A model generated the notes under the pieces. It was given only the letters and a program-made list of their open reading frames with translations. It did no database searches and had not been told where the DNA came from. Source: Nematostella vectensis (Eukaryota; Cnidaria; Anthozoa; Actiniaria; Edwardsiidae). From it: a stretch of 64,000 bases of DNA. Below are positions 35,025 through 49,100 of this stretch, in pieces. The position numbers and the translations under genes were made by a program. Location: positions 19,032,927-19,096,926 of the forward strand of contig NC_064034.1 in assembly GCF_932526225.1 (NCBI RefSeq), read 5' to 3'. Position 1 is the stretch's first letter. Every line of letters starts with the position of its first letter.

Positions 35025-35032
35025 TATTTATA
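35025..35032 (-). promoter_or_regulatory. TATA box of the EF-hand gene
   Basis: Reading TATAAATA on the minus strand, about 85-95 bp upstream of the UTR donor at 34939. This leaves room for a start site near 35000 and a short first exon. Confidence 0.55.
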
Positions 35033-35879
35033 CCTATTTATGTCAGGAAAACATTATCATATTGGACAGGGCTATAGCCCAATTGTGCTTTTAAGCACAA
35101 AAGAGATTATCGCTAACTAGAAAAAAACAAAATAAAAGTCGTGTTCATCGCTGAAGAGCTAAAGGAAGGCATGTAGCTATCATCGACTAGCAAGGAATTA
35201 GCTGTCAAAAGTCCTATTCACTATTAAAAAGTTAAACTGTATGTAGAGAAAGCACTCTAGGCAAATAAATCTATCGCTGATGTACTGAAGGAAGTCTTTT
35301 TGCAAACATAAACACAGAAAAATGACAAAATTTATTAACACATTCGCTGATAAGGTGGACAAAGCATGTGCATCCAAAACGGGCACTTTAAGTTGTCAAA
35401 AGCGCCAAAAATGGACGTTCAAAAGCGGACGTTCAAAAACGGAATTTCAAAATAGGTCGGTTGATCTGGCGGTGTCCATGGTGTTTTCGTGAGCTTTACT
35501 TAATGCAGGGGGATTTCTGCCAGTACGCCATCATTTCGTCATTTGTGCGTTGCCCAACTCTTCATTTGTCATTCTCCATTCACCAACTTTCTGTTGAAGA
35601 CACTTGCGGGGCACCCTTTGTTGGGAAGTCACTCGTAAACAATACCAGAAAACGCTGCTCTAAACACAGGGAAGTCAAGAGCCGTGCACGGGGACACCTG
35701 GATCCGAGGCGGATAATCGAGCGACACAGGGTGGAAATACTAAACTTTTTTGTAGGTCAACTGTGTAAACGAGAAGGCGTACTCATCGAGATATAACTCA
35801 GGTTATTCTTACCCAGAACGGAACCATTCTGATTCAAAATCAATAAATCACAAAAATATGCTTACAGCTAAGTAATCGT

Positions 35880-36003
35880 CGTCTGTGTTCCCGTGCACGA
35901 CTTTCCCTTGTTAAGATCTCCTGTACGACAAAATACCACATGCATCCACGAGGAATGCCTTGAAGAAAAGATTCAATCTCTAATACAATTATAAAATAAA
36001 CAT
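35880..36003 (-). pseudogene. Decayed relative of the EF-hand gene's last exon
   Basis: Sequence at 35928-36003 (containing ACATGCATCCACGAGGAATG and ATACAATTATAAAATAAACA) closely matches intron sequence at about 33580-33650 next to the EF-hand gene's last exon. On the minus strand an acceptor (GTACAG|GAGATC) leads into DLNKGKSCTGTQ, like the second half of an EF-loop, then a stop. No other exon of a full copy is evident, so it is probably a broken tandem duplicate. Confidence 0.55.
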
Positions 36004-38810
36004 ACCATTTAACTTGCTGTTATATAATTTTGCCGGCCCACCCCCAATCCTCCTGTACGTTTTGACCAGTCCCTAACGTGTGCCCTGTTCACCCATTTAA
36101 AGTGCAAAAAATATCAAACCCCATGCATATCTTCATAGGTAACTAAGGATGGCCTTTTGTCCAGATGAAACCCTATTTCTTACCAAATAGTCAGTTCTTC
36201 AAATATGACGTGTGTATTGACTTCTTATTAAATCTCTGTGGAGTCACACGAGCTAACAGCACCCCCCCCCTCCCCCTCCAATAATTCTGGGCCTGCTACG
36301 GCTTTGCAATTAAAACACTTCTTGACGTAACTCCTTATAAAAAAAAATCTTATTAAAGTGAATTTGATTGTTTAGATTTCCAAACATGGTAATTAGGTTG
36401 AGATGATTCCTCTAACAGCATCGGGAAGCAACTTGAATAGGAAAATATCAAACAAACAAAACAATCAAAACCTTCCTATCGAGTTGATGTAATTAAAGCA
36501 GCTTTTTAAAAAAGAACAGGATTTCCTTGCGGAAAAACACGCCTATAAGAAAACAAACAAATTTAGGCGAAAAAAGGAAAAAAATGTTCATTGTCACGCC
36601 AAGTTTGTAATTTGTAAGCTTTTCGCTTTCTGCTGTTTTTGACTTAATAATCGACAGAGTGAGCCATCGCCGGAGTTTGGCTAATATAGGGCTTGAATGG
36701 GAAGGCGGTTGCAGGAAGACGTTGTGTGAACACATTGCACCTTATACCTAGTTCTAGAATATACAAGTACATTTGCCATGAGCTTGGTTTCGCGTTGCTA
36801 ACAAGGCAATAGGCCAACGAAAAACACAACCTATTCAAAAGCACAGCATGAGCACTCCATCTGCCCTTAGGGAAACAAGCCGTTCACGTGCATCGAGCAG
36901 TGCAATAATAAGTATATATCATGCCCTCACAGACAATGAAACTAGTAAAAATAGATTTTATAATAAATATACAAAGTTTTGCGATATAAGCAAGTTAAAC
37001 GTGATAAAAGGTTATATATAAGATTGTTTATATTTTATGGCGGGAAGTCGCTTATGACTGGTGGGTTTGCAGCCATCGCGAGGTCTCTCCTAAACACAAG
37101 TTGTTCTAGTCTTTTCTACGCTACACGGGCGACGTCCCCTTTACTCATTTAATGTAGATTTGTTGACCATGTAACCATTGGATTCCTGAATAAATTTATC
37201 GTTTACGTCTGGTAACAATGTGGCAACAGCAAGAGTGATGTAAGGACTATATTTTACTGAAAGTTTAGTGGGAAGATCTAAGCTTAGATCTTCTCCGATG
37301 CTGTTGCGTCTAAGAGCATATAACGTATAATGCTATACAAATTAGCTGAAATAATTGCTGAACCTTTGCTGAACACGGCCAACACTAAGCATTGTCTAAG
37401 GCTTATCTTTGCGGTGTTCCTACACAACTTAAAGAAAGTGATCGTTGCAAAGTGTGAAATTGAATGAATACCTGAAGAAGACGATAAGGTAAGATGACAT
37501 TGAATTTTTAGTCCAATTTATAATGCATTGATGACATTAACAATAAGTCGCATGGGTGCTTGAACTGTATGCGATCTCAATCGATGGATTATTCTTATAT
37601 TGTTTCGAATACAGTAGAAAAAAACTTGTTTGGTGTTCAAGGTTCAGTGTTTTTTTTAATTGATTTTTTTTCTATTTGCCATTAACTTCCGTTAGCCCAA
37701 GGTGCTTAAAGTTGAAGAGGCTGCCATGACCACGGTGATACTGATTCCTAACAGCCTTAATTCCCCAGTTCCATATTGGATTGTTCTCAGTTCCTAATCG
37801 GGGTCAGAGCGGTTCTTCACAAATGCAAAAATGATGAAATACCTATTTTCCCAGTAAAATCAGCTAGGATCGCTAAATATTCCATGGAAATGTACGTCTA
37901 TTATGATCGCCTTGAATGTTTCGCACTAGTGATGCTTCCTATTGAAACTTAGTAGGATCAAAAAACGCTAACGCTAGAAATGTCAGTTCCACAAAGGCGT
38001 ATAACATGCTTTTTCAACACTGTGTTGATTTATAGCATGAGTATGAACCAACAAGATTTAGGAACTAGGATAACTGCGGTGTTACTATGCCATAATAAAA
38101 ATCGATTAATATCCAGTACCATCTTTCCTTCTGTAAACAGAAGGAAACGTTAAAAAAGACAAATCTTACTTCCGATCTTCATGTTTTCATTCAAGGCAAA
38201 GAAAAAATATATTTCCATTGGCACCCAACCTTCAATCCACGCTTTTAATGGTTGCTATAGCGAAAGGAAATTACCATAGTGTGTTTGAAACACTTGACAA
38301 AATACAAAGGAAAGCTAGGCTCAACAACTTGAATGGCGCAAAAACTTGTCGATGGGTCCAATTTAACCCTTATACTTATAAGATATATGCGATAGTTAGG
38401 GTCTACTTGGAGACATAACACGCGTTTGTCCCCTTTGCAGTCTGCACGTCTGTATGTCTGCACTTCACCTGAGCGAGCCTACCAGTATTAGTTGGACACA
38501 CCAGACACACATCAGGGTATTTTTAAAAAGCGACTTTATTCAAGATCCCGAATCAGGCTATACTGCTAGCCTTTTTGTGTCAAAACTGTCAGAGTTTTAA
38601 AAGTTACATTATTCATATAAAATAGTAAATATATTCGTGCTTGAAATATCAAGACAATATTGAACCGTCGATATTGACTGCTTTTAAGCGTGCCAAACTA
38701 GGCCCTTGAACACACCCACTTCTGCTAGACCATTATCAATTAACGAAAAAGCTTTCTGAAAGCTAGCCTCCCGTTAGGCTACACGTTTGCTGCTAGCTTC
38801 TTCATTAAAG
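36004..38810. other. Gene-free AT-rich stretch
   Basis: No ORF with splice partners or family similarity on either strand. No clear repeat except homopolymer runs. Regulatory content cannot be judged without comparison to related genomes. Confidence 0.45.
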
Positions 38811-39507
38811 GTTAGTTCTTCCTTGGACGCAATAGCAAACGCAAGAGAACAGAACTGCTTGTTTTTCCTGCGCTTGCACATAACGTTTGACTGAATCTCA
38901 CTTGTGTTGCGCTTGCGCACAATGTTTGGCTGAGTCGGACTTGTGTTGCGCTTGCGCTTGTGTTTGACTAATTCTCACTTGTGTTGCGCTTGCTCTTATG
39001 TTTGGCTGAGTCTCACTTGTGTTGCGCTTGCGCTTGTGTTTGACTAATTCTCACTTGTGTTGCGCTTGCTCTTATATTTGGCTGATTCTCGCTTGTGTTG
39101 CGCTAGTATTTGTTTGACTGATTCTCACTTGTTTTGCACTTGCACTTGTGTTTGACTGATTCTCAATTGTTTTGCGCTTGCATTTGTATTTGACTGATTC
39201 TCACTTGCGTTGCACTTGCACTTGTGTTTGACTGATTCTCACTTGTGTTGCGCTTGCATTGTTCGACTGATTCTCACTTGTGTTGCGCTAGCATTTTGTT
39301 TGACTGATTCTCACTTGTGTTGCGCTTGCACTTGTCTTTGACTGATTCTCACTTTTGTTGCGCTTGCATTTGTATTTGACTGATTCTCACTTGTGTTGCG
39401 CTTGCATTTGTATTTGACTGATTCTCACTTGTGTTGCGCTTGCATTTGTGTTTGACTGATTTTCACTTGTGTTGTAGTGTCGTGCTTGCGCTGACATCCT
39501 AGTAACA
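38811..39507. mobile_element. Family A MITE-like element expanded by an internal 38 bp minisatellite
   Basis: The flanks (GCAAGAGAACAGAACTGCTTG on the left, GCTTGCGCTGACATCCTAGT on the right) match the reverse complement of the 147 bp element at 4534-4680. In the middle the unit CTTGTGTTGCGCTTGCATTTG plus TATTTGACTGATTCTCA recurs about 16 times with a period near 38 bp. The short element has this unit about once. Confidence 0.8.
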
Positions 39508-42500
39508 TAACGCATGTTGTAAACGTACTCAAAATACTCTGTTCCTATTCTTGTAGACCTTTTTCAAAAGCTACATTTACCAAAAGGTCAAGCTTAGAAT
39601 TCCATGATGCTCCACTTGAATATGCCGCACAATGAATCCAAAGGGTGATCTGACTAAAGCAACGTATTGAACGGATTAGGAAAGTCCAACCGGAAATTAA
39701 AACACTCCTTTTTACGTATATTCACACCTAAATCAATATACGAAAATAAGTAAGCATTGTTGGAGAACGATGTACTCCTCTAAACTGAAAAAGAAAATGG
39801 TTTCTGTTTTGCTGATAAACATAATTGGAAACTTTTAATTAGCTTAATTAATAAATACAGAGGCATGCAGCGCTGTATAAAAAAACACTACAAATAGATG
39901 AGACTTTACTTTACAGCCTACACTTGCTTACTCTAGTGGCTCGCACGATCATGTGACATTAACCAAATCCTGAGTAATTACAGTACGGAAAGCTTTAAAA
40001 AGCGTAACTTCAAAATAAAGGGTGTAAAGCTTTTAATCACCCAATGGCAAACACCTCATTGTACACGTATACCATTTAAAGAAGTAATCTCAGGGATAAC
40101 GGTAGAGGGATAATAGGCATTCGTCCTTGCAAATAAAACAAGACAAGTGTGTAGCGAATACAGAGGTCCATCAAGCGATAATAGCAATGACCTCAGTTTA
40201 TGATGAGACCTAGTACGCGGTCATCATAGATTGATCTCACAGTTAAGCAACACAGAAGAAACCAGAGCAGACAGTCAGCCTTAAGTAGTGTCTTTTTTAA
40301 GTAAACAGTGCGTGGCCCGGGTTATACAGCAGACTATCAAAGACGTCAAATATGCAAATCAGAAGTCTGCTCGCATAATGCCAGCACGACATAAGCGTAT
40401 TAGGTGACTTTAGACCACTAAGCGCCTTTTTTATAAGCTAACTGATCACAGGCGAGCGAGGCAAAGGTATGGCGCTGATCTGCAACAGTTGACACTTGGA
40501 GAAGGTAAGAACTTTAATGGCGCTTTCATTGCAAAAAGCAGACGTCATGTGAACAATTCACAGACGCAAACAAAAAAGCAAAACATTTCTCCAACATTCC
40601 GACACTGATTTTGAGTGAGGTTTTCTACTTGAAATGACATTTTTTTAAATTGAAACGACCGAGGTTGATTTATAGAGGGTTTATTATGTTCATTAAGTAA
40701 TCCAGTAATTGAGGGTCCATGACAGAATAAACCATTTAGGTAGAAAGCATGCCATTTTTTTATTAAAATGTACTTAAGTGTGGGTTTGTTTAGTTTACAA
40801 ACTTTAAAAAATCGTAATCGAAAATTTCGGTTTTCTTTTGAGCTACATACACGCTTGAATGACAAATTAATAGTAGACTAGTATTTTCTTTGTTTCCTTA
40901 CTTGCTTTGAAGGTGTAGCCCAAAGGGTTATTTTACAAAATGAAGCACGCTTTAGTATATAACGTAAAGAATTTATGAACAATTTGCTTTTACCATTTTA
41001 CTGTTAGTACGACGAATAGAGTCTAACTTTACAGCGAGACAGCATTATTAGAATTCTATCTTATTGTTGTTTAGAAAAATGCCTCCAAGCAATTGTAAAT
41101 GTTTAATAACAGCGTAGCTTCCATTTTGCTTCCATTTGTTTGCTCAACAAGAGGACTCAAGAGGCCGAAGTTATTACGCATGGCAAAAAGACGAGTTTAT
41201 AATACTATCGTAAATTCGTGATAAGTTTGAGAAGCTAAAATCGGTCGGATGTGTATTTTTTTTATTTTTGCGGGCAGCTGATCAAAGGTAACTAGCTTAA
41301 CTCCTTGCTAATCTTAGAAGAGTATCACAATAGCTGGCGTTTGCAAAATGGAGCTATAAATCTCAGGTTTTGCTCTTGTCAGCTTTTGGCTGGATTAAAG
41401 ATAAGATAATGCCATTTCGAGTAGCTAAAAGTAGACTCAGTATTTTATGACAGGGTTGAGTTTTTGAAGTTACAAAAAATGCCTTTTTCTTTCTTTTCCC
41501 GCAACGGTGTGCGGCGGTTATCAATCCGAATAAATAGGCAATGTGTTTTGAATTGATTCTTTAAAGTGATTTAGAGAATGGAGGCGAAAAGGATCCCACA
41601 GTTTACTCTCTTCGCCATGGTGATAGCTGGTGTTGATATGTCAGTTTAACTCAATAACGGCATCTGTCTATGCCAAATAGATGCAGTCCAGCGCAAATAA
41701 ATTATTAATCCCATTAAAACTGAACCTTGAAAATTGCCATAACCTATTAGTTATAATTATCCGTTTAATAGGATCAATATATGTGATTAAAAATGTTAAC
41801 CTAAGAAGAAAAAGGCAATTATCTGTTTTGTTGTTTACTTATTTCTGTGGAGATTAGGTAAGATTGTGAGCGCAAATAGATTGGATTAGCACACTGCGTT
41901 TTATCGGAAAGTGTTTAAACAGGTCTTTCATTTGCTCCGCAAGATAACCAGCGAGTAGGGCAGGCTTGTGTTCAGATCCATGCTACTGAGTAAGCCAACG
42001 AGTTAGCCGTTATACACCTGTGCAAATAGCGGACAATTCCAGGAACCTGGGATCTCTATAAGAATCCATTAAAAAATATATAAAATATAAGAAAAATACT
42101 TTGCCACAATTTTACACAAGCATAAAGTAACACATTTGGCAGTACGGGTAGGGAACACGAGTTGGGAAAATGAGTGATTTCACTTGCCATATCCTGCTTT
42201 CCAAACTCAAGCTAATGTACTTATCAGAACGTGACGTGCAATTGACAACATAACCGCACACAAACATACTTCACGTTCCTGCCTTTTACGCGTCATTCCT
42301 GCCGCCCCATTTCAATCACTACCTCAGAAAATGACGAAAAGCTATAGTTTTACATGATATGAGGCAAGCACTGACCATAAGCAAACACTGTCTTCCTTAT
42401 CGCCATTGGAACAGAACAGTCTATAACGCGCCTGTCTTTGAACAGAGGGTAAACCGGTCTAGCCGCGCTTTCATCACGCAAAAGGAAATACCTTTTTACC

Positions 42501-43106
42501 TCTGTGTAAACCTTGGGAGTTAATCCGACATACGAAGAACAGCTTAATTGCAAACCTCTTCAACTCAATTATATTAAATAACGCGGATTATGTGCAGCGA
42601 ATTGTGTGGAGTCTCCAAAGAAAAATCTTTATATTTGGTCGGATCTTCTCAAAGGCATCCAGTCTTTATCAGTAAAATTATTCGCCAATGTATTATTAGT
42701 GCAGTCAATTGTTTTTTTCTAGATTGACAAGAAATCATTGATTGGCCAATACTGTTTGACTGACAATGCAGAACTGAGCAAACAAGTAAAGCCAGTATCG
42801 GATTTTGGATCGTATACAAAGAATGCTTTGGATCTGGCTGTAAAGAAACCAGCTCAAAAAAGACACCTCGTCTTTAATGTTTAATTGGGATAAATGGTTA
42901 GTGTAGTACAATAGTGCAATGGTTAGGACAGTGGTGCCTTAACTTTATTTGAAGAAAGTTTCATTTTGGAATTAATCTTATAAAAACGAATACTCGAAGA
43001 AAAAGAAAAAGAAAGAAAAAGAAGCAAAAGCTTCATTCAATCTCATCATCTTAACCTGTTAGGCAACACGTTCACGAGGATGTGGTCCACCTGCCCTACC
43101 ACAGCC
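39508..43106. other. Gene-free stretch upstream of the GABA-B-type receptor
   Basis: About 3.6 kb with no supportable gene, RNA or repeat. It may hold distal regulatory sequence for the receptor, but nothing visible proves this. Confidence 0.4.
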
Positions 43107-43113
43107 TATATAA
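43107..43113 (+). promoter_or_regulatory. TATA box of the GABA-B-type receptor gene
   Basis: TATATAA lies 48 bp before the start codon, so transcription would begin near 43140 with a very short leader. A competing reading is a 5' UTR intron ending at the acceptor-like GCTTTCAG at 43133-43140. Confidence 0.45.
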
Positions 43114-43154
43114 CACTTTCCTTTCCTTTGCCGCTTTCAGACTGAGCAACAGAG

Positions 43155-46100
43155 ATGACGTCACTGCGAACAATTTTCCTGATTTGCACGATTGTCACCG
43201 TTGTCATGGCAGCAGACAAGCCTCTGTACATCGGAGGGCTTTTCGACTTGAGTACTAAGCACGGGTACGGAGCGCTTCCCGCAGCGGAAATGGCGATAGA
43301 GGAGATCAACAGTAACGCTGGCATCCTATCCGGATACTCTCTCAACCTGCTGGTCAATTCTACAGAGGTAAGATGATGATCACTGCTGTACTTCCTAGGA
43401 TTGGGTTCGGGCCAAGCAATACACCTGATACACAACTAGCCTGCGTAGCTGGCGGATATGTCATGTTTCAGAGGAGTTTTCTATCCCAGAATACGCGAAC
43501 TCGTTCGTAGTTTGTTTGCTTGTTTGTTTTTGAATGGTCGCGCGAGAGGGCTGAGACTAGTGTAAAGGGCCGCCCGGAATAACCATTCGTATTCCTAGAG
43601 CTCCTAGTTCACGCTGACACACAATAACGGTGGAGCTCTGTGGAGCTCTGGGAACGAGATCCGGGCCCCTTATTACACTAGCCCCAGCTCTCTTTCAAAA
43701 AGTTTACAAAATAAAACTACGAACGAGTTCGGGTTTTCTCGGATAGGAAACTGCTCTGAAACTCAACATAACCGCCAGTTACGCAGGCTAGTTGCGCACG
43801 TGTGCTCGACAGGAATATAATCTTAAGTATTCAATATTATCAATTATTGTTCTCCATATGAATAGTCTTGCTTATCCTACTTTTTTAGAGCTTAACTTTT
43901 TTCTAGATCAATAATAACAATTTGTGTTACCTGGCAGGGCGGTCTTGGGTTGGGCCAGTCAGTGTTTCAGGATTACCTAAACAAACCGCCAAATAAGGTG
44001 ATGCTACTGGGGCCGCTAGACGACACGCATGCCAGAGCGAGCGCCTCCTACGCTGCTTTACCCGCCTACCGACTACTCACGGTAAGTAACCGAGCACTAA
44101 CCGAGCGCCTGGAAGACCATCATTCGGCCAACCAGAGGTAAAAATTTTTTTCCGCATGACCGCGAAACGACACCGAGTGGCGTGAGTCATTTTGTAAATA
44201 TGAGCTATCCGCATTCTGGACTTACAATGTAACATTGATAACTTCCGGACAAGTGAATGCTTAGAAGTGTTATTTGCTGATGTTGAGGGTAAACGATATC
44301 TACTGCTTCTTAACTTCGGGAATTTCCAGGAAAAAGGAAGCGAGCGGTGTAGAGGAAAACAGCAAGATGATGATGACGATAAAAGCATTTACCGAGACAT
44401 TATCAGAAATATCACATGCTATTTTACTATTACTACTTTGTTGTATAAAATACCCGGACGTAAAACTAACGTAAACAAACTAACATAAGGGCAAAAAAAC
44501 TTTCGGACACCTTTTTGTCCGTTATTGTCAAATCGGTAATTGGTCAGCTAGTACAAGGCTTTGCTCGTCTTTACTTCTTACGGTATGCTCGCTGGGTTTC
44601 AGTCAAAAGTCAGGCAATAACTTAAACGTTTAACGTTGCAGTTCTCGTACGGGACGTCCGACCTGGAGCTGGCCGAAGACAGGAAAACCTACCCCTACTT
44701 TTTCCGTACCTTTCCTTCAAGGTCAGAATACAGTCTGCCAATGATAGGGATGCTGAAGGCTTACAACTGGAATGTGGTCGGCATCGTCTACGGGGATTCG
44801 CTCATGGACTTTAAGGTAAGAAATCGGATGAGGGTTTCAGACAGGGAAGTGTTGGCGGAGAATGCTGTTAGGAGCTCCAAGAAGACATGGGCTGACATGG
44901 TAAAATATTATACTGCTAACAGGTGCTGCACGTTAAGAGGCAGCAATGGGGTTGACATAGCGAAAATATCATTAGAGAATGTCGATCACCCACCCCTTTG
45001 TTATTGTTTATCATTAAATATACAGCGGTCTATTTGCAAGTAAATTTCAGAATAACAATCTACGAATGTAGTCTGGATGGATGCTTTGTGTGACTAAGCG
45101 GGAGTATAAAATGGCGGCGTGATTGGCCTTCTTTAAAGCTTAAGTTAAGATGAGAAGACTAGGAAGAATTGGATTTTACATAGGGAGCATTTCTACCTAA
45201 TAATACTTGTTTCACCGCTGTTCCCCACAGAGAAGGGGTAAACACTGGAGAATGTTGCGTTACTTGTTTTACTCAGTCATATTATATGTAGGCAAGTTAG
45301 CCCAATGCTTGTCGGCTTCCTCAAAGCTGATAACATTATTAGTAGGATGAACTAGCCTGCGTATATGGCGGTTTTGTTGGATAAAAAAACTAGCGAATGA
45401 AACAATGAGCGATTTCGCGAACTGCTCTGAAACCCAACAACACCGCCAGCTACTCGGTCTATCGGCAGAACATGAGGCACACACTAAAGGCTCACGGGGG
45501 GCTCACTGTACTTTTCCAGATAATGCAACAGCTGCGTACACGCGTGCAAGCGGAGGGGATCTCGGTACTAGCGGAGGTCCAGTTACAGGCCAGTGACCCG
45601 GGACGGCCAGTACGCACATTCAAGGTATTGCAATTCCTAGATTATTGTCGAATCCGTTGTATCGCGACCCGCGTTTTTAAAACACGATTTGCTTTGGTTT
45701 TCTGTTCCGTCAGTAAAACCATTCTGAGCCAATCAGAGTTTCGCTTTGTGCACTTCCCTGGCCATCACCTGGACGAAAACCAGACAGTGTCGCGACAGAA
45801 AGCCAGGCAACTGCACTAGGCGAGAGATGGCAAGAATCTGATTGGCTAAGAATAATTTGACTGGCGGAATAGAAAATCACAAAAAACAAAAACAAATCGA
45901 TGTTTTGAGAATGCGGCGTCGCGATACAACGGATTCGACAGTAAACTATTAGAGGTCAAGTACCAAAACGCAAGGTATAGCAGTAAAATATACAGATCAA
46001 ACCATTATGTGGCCGCCAACGAACAGTAGCCCGGTGTACACTGGTGACATAACGACGTAAACGCGCGCTGTTTTATGTTCTCGTGTTCAAGTGTGTACAT

Positions 46101-49100
46101 CCACGACATCACAACATATCAAACATCCACATAAGACATGGACAAAACGTTATGTTGTTATGTCGCCAATGTGCACCCTTTATCCAGAAAATTAATTTTA
46201 TAAACATAGTCCAAAGGTTGACCATGGAAGGCTATTTGAATGGAAGCGTGTACAAGACTGCCCTGAAGAAGTCGAATTAAAAACGAAAATTTGGCAGTGT
46301 CGAATACCAGTTTTTGTTGTATTGTATTTATTCTTTTGGTTTACGAACTCGACTATTTGGGCCTTTTGAATTGATTTGAATAAAAACGAGGATGTAATAA
46401 GACTTGCTGAATAAATAGAGGAAGACGATAATGAGGTCTTCTTCCTAGTTGGATAATTTTGACTTTTTCCTCTCACAGGAAAAAGATGTGCATGTCATCC
46501 TAGCATTGATCCCTTTGGGAGCAGCGGCAAGAAAGATGTTTTGCCAGGTAAGAAGATGAAACCTAGTCATATTTGAGAAAATAATCCAGATAACAAATGA
46601 AGTTAATACAATAATCCAGTATAATTAAAGTGTTTAGTTTTAGGTATAATAAAATCGTAACCCCAAAGGCTTGGTGTGCAAATCGGTGCGAGGGACGCAA
46701 GTGCGCGAGCAAGAAAGAAACTAAACATTCCTTTCTCTAATACCTCTCCGCCTGCGACTACTTCGTGCTGATTTCCTCATGAGCGTGAGTTAGCTTAGAC
46801 GAAACAGTAACCCATATTCGGCTTACAAGGAGAACATGTGCGGCCCACACTATGTGTTATTGTAGGTATAACTATAACTATCTCTAATACACTTGTAGGC
46901 TTACAAGGAGACTTGTACGGCCAATACTATGTGCAATTATAGATAAGTGTAACCCTAATCCCTCGCAGGCTTACAAGGAGAAAATGTACGGCCCACACTA
47001 TGTGTGGATACTTCAGGACGGTAGCAGTAATGGTTGGTGGAGACCGTCGAGTGGAGAGGATATAGGAGGGTGTGCGGGCGTCGAGATGGACTGCCAACTA
47101 CAAAACTCCTTCTACCTTAAATCCGCGGAGAACTCGGCCCATGCTGGCATGGTGTTTCAGCACTCGGGCAAGGTAAAAGCTTGAAAATAATCTTGTCTGC
47201 AATGATAAGTATTCCAAACTGGTCGCCGTGCTGAGGCGAACGGTTCAACGACTTTCCAAGTGCCACTTTCCATTTTTAAGTCCATTTTCCTGAGCTCTTT
47301 TACAGTCTAAAGACGACCATTCTTTAATATCCTTTATCAAATAAGAAATGCTAAAATGATCTATCTTTTAAGATATCTTGCACAGCTTTAAGCCTGGTGT
47401 CTGACACACTCGATACAAATACAGTTATTTTTCAGGCAACACAAGTAGAACGATAATTAGTGCATCAATTATACTAATACTGATTTTATCGATTATTATC
47501 ATATTTCAACAGAATGCATCCACGATCCTGAATGAGTATTACTCCAGAGTGGACTATGTTAACAGCACCCAAAACTTGACCGATACAACTAACAGGACGT
47601 CTTACGCTCTTTACGCCTATGATGCTGTATGGGCTATTGCGCATGTGCTGAACAACTCCCGCGCGCAGCTAGAAGCCTGGGGCAAGCCGCTAGAGAATAT
47701 AACATACGGGGACCAGCAAGTGGCCGACTTGTTCAACACCGAAGCCCTGAAATTGGACTTCAGATCCCCAAACATGGTGAGTTACAGCGTACATGCTCTA
47801 TATCAAAAAAATATATGTAAATTATTAGATGAAATATAAATAAAAATTATTAACTTGTTTAAATTTTATTTCCCGAGAAAGGAGACAAAACGTTTCTTAT
47901 GTCTTTATGTCTATTTTCAGGGAAACGTCAAGTTTTGCAAGAATGGAAATCGAAGATTCGATGTGAATTTTGAGGAGTTAGTGATAAGTGGTAAGTGCAA
48001 TTCTCAACAGTTGGGACTTTGCTTTGGTTATTAATGGCTTATTGTCCTCTAGGCGGAAGTATGAGTACTGTAAAGGCTGCGGACTTCGATGTCAGTAAAA
48101 CATCTGACTGTGATGTTTTGGGCAATCGTTACTCGGCCGCTAGCTCCATCAACTGGCTCGGTAAGAGATAACAAATGATGGTTATGGTGGCTGCGACAAC
48201 TCCCCTTGTCTGTCGCGCCCTTAAGAAAGCTGGAAACCCTTTATCATTTAATCGCAGATGATATAACGCTCAACTTTGACAAAAAAGGAAACCACTTTAA
48301 ACTAAATGAACGAGAAAGATTATCATCATAGTCACTTTTACTCCACTTTAAGTAGATTATCATAATATAACTTCTGTCATCCCTTGGATAACAGGAGACA
48401 ACGTAGCTTGATATATGCAATCAATGCAGGCGCGTACACAGGGGGCGCGCGCGCACCCCCCTTGGTGGCTAAAAAGTGGGTCATTTCTTATTAAGGAATC
48501 TTCAAATATTTTCCATATGATACATATGACTGCGCATCCACAAAAGCAAATCCCTGGTACGCGCCTGCAATGAGAAGGAAGTATAACATTGAACTACCAT
48601 GAGCGTAGCTAGTCTGCTCCGTAAGGCCAGTTGAAACAAATGTCCCGTTTAATACCATTCGTCGTAATCAGCGTACCTTCTAAAACATCATAACACAATG
48701 ATAACATGCCAATAAATTATACACTAATGTTCAATGTTTGCTAATGGCAATCCTGTCAGCTGGGGTCCCGTACCGTAAGACAGCAGTGACGTATGGTACA
48801 CGCTACATCTACCGCGCCCTGTTTGGCGCTCTCGTGTTTCTGGCCTGCCTGGGGATCATCTATGCCATCGTCTGCTACCTGGTCGTCCTTATTAACATGA
48901 AAGACAGGTACTTATACCTACACGCGATAAAGATAAACTAATTTTTATAATTTTTTTAAGAAATCTGCGAATTCTCCCTTTCAAGCGTCAGTCAAAAGCC
49001 ATGCACTGTTATCATTGGCCTTACTTTCTCTGGCTTCCAATTAAGCCATCTTACTGTAATGCGTTTACCAATCAAAGAATAGAAAACGTTTATAAATTCA

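Noticed and set aside
36493-36844. Minus-strand ORFs in the gene-free region
   Set aside because: Short, no homology, no splice partners, AT-driven composition.
40545-40865. 106-residue minus-strand ORF
   Set aside because: No recognisable motif or neighbour exon; length is within chance expectation for this region.
44636-45043. 135-residue ORF as a separate gene
   Set aside because: The first 60 codons are GABA-B exon 3; the remainder is intron read-through.
48259-48331. Possible exon between GABA-B exons 9 and 10
   Set aside because: It runs into a stop and has no donor; exons 9 and 10 join directly in phase.
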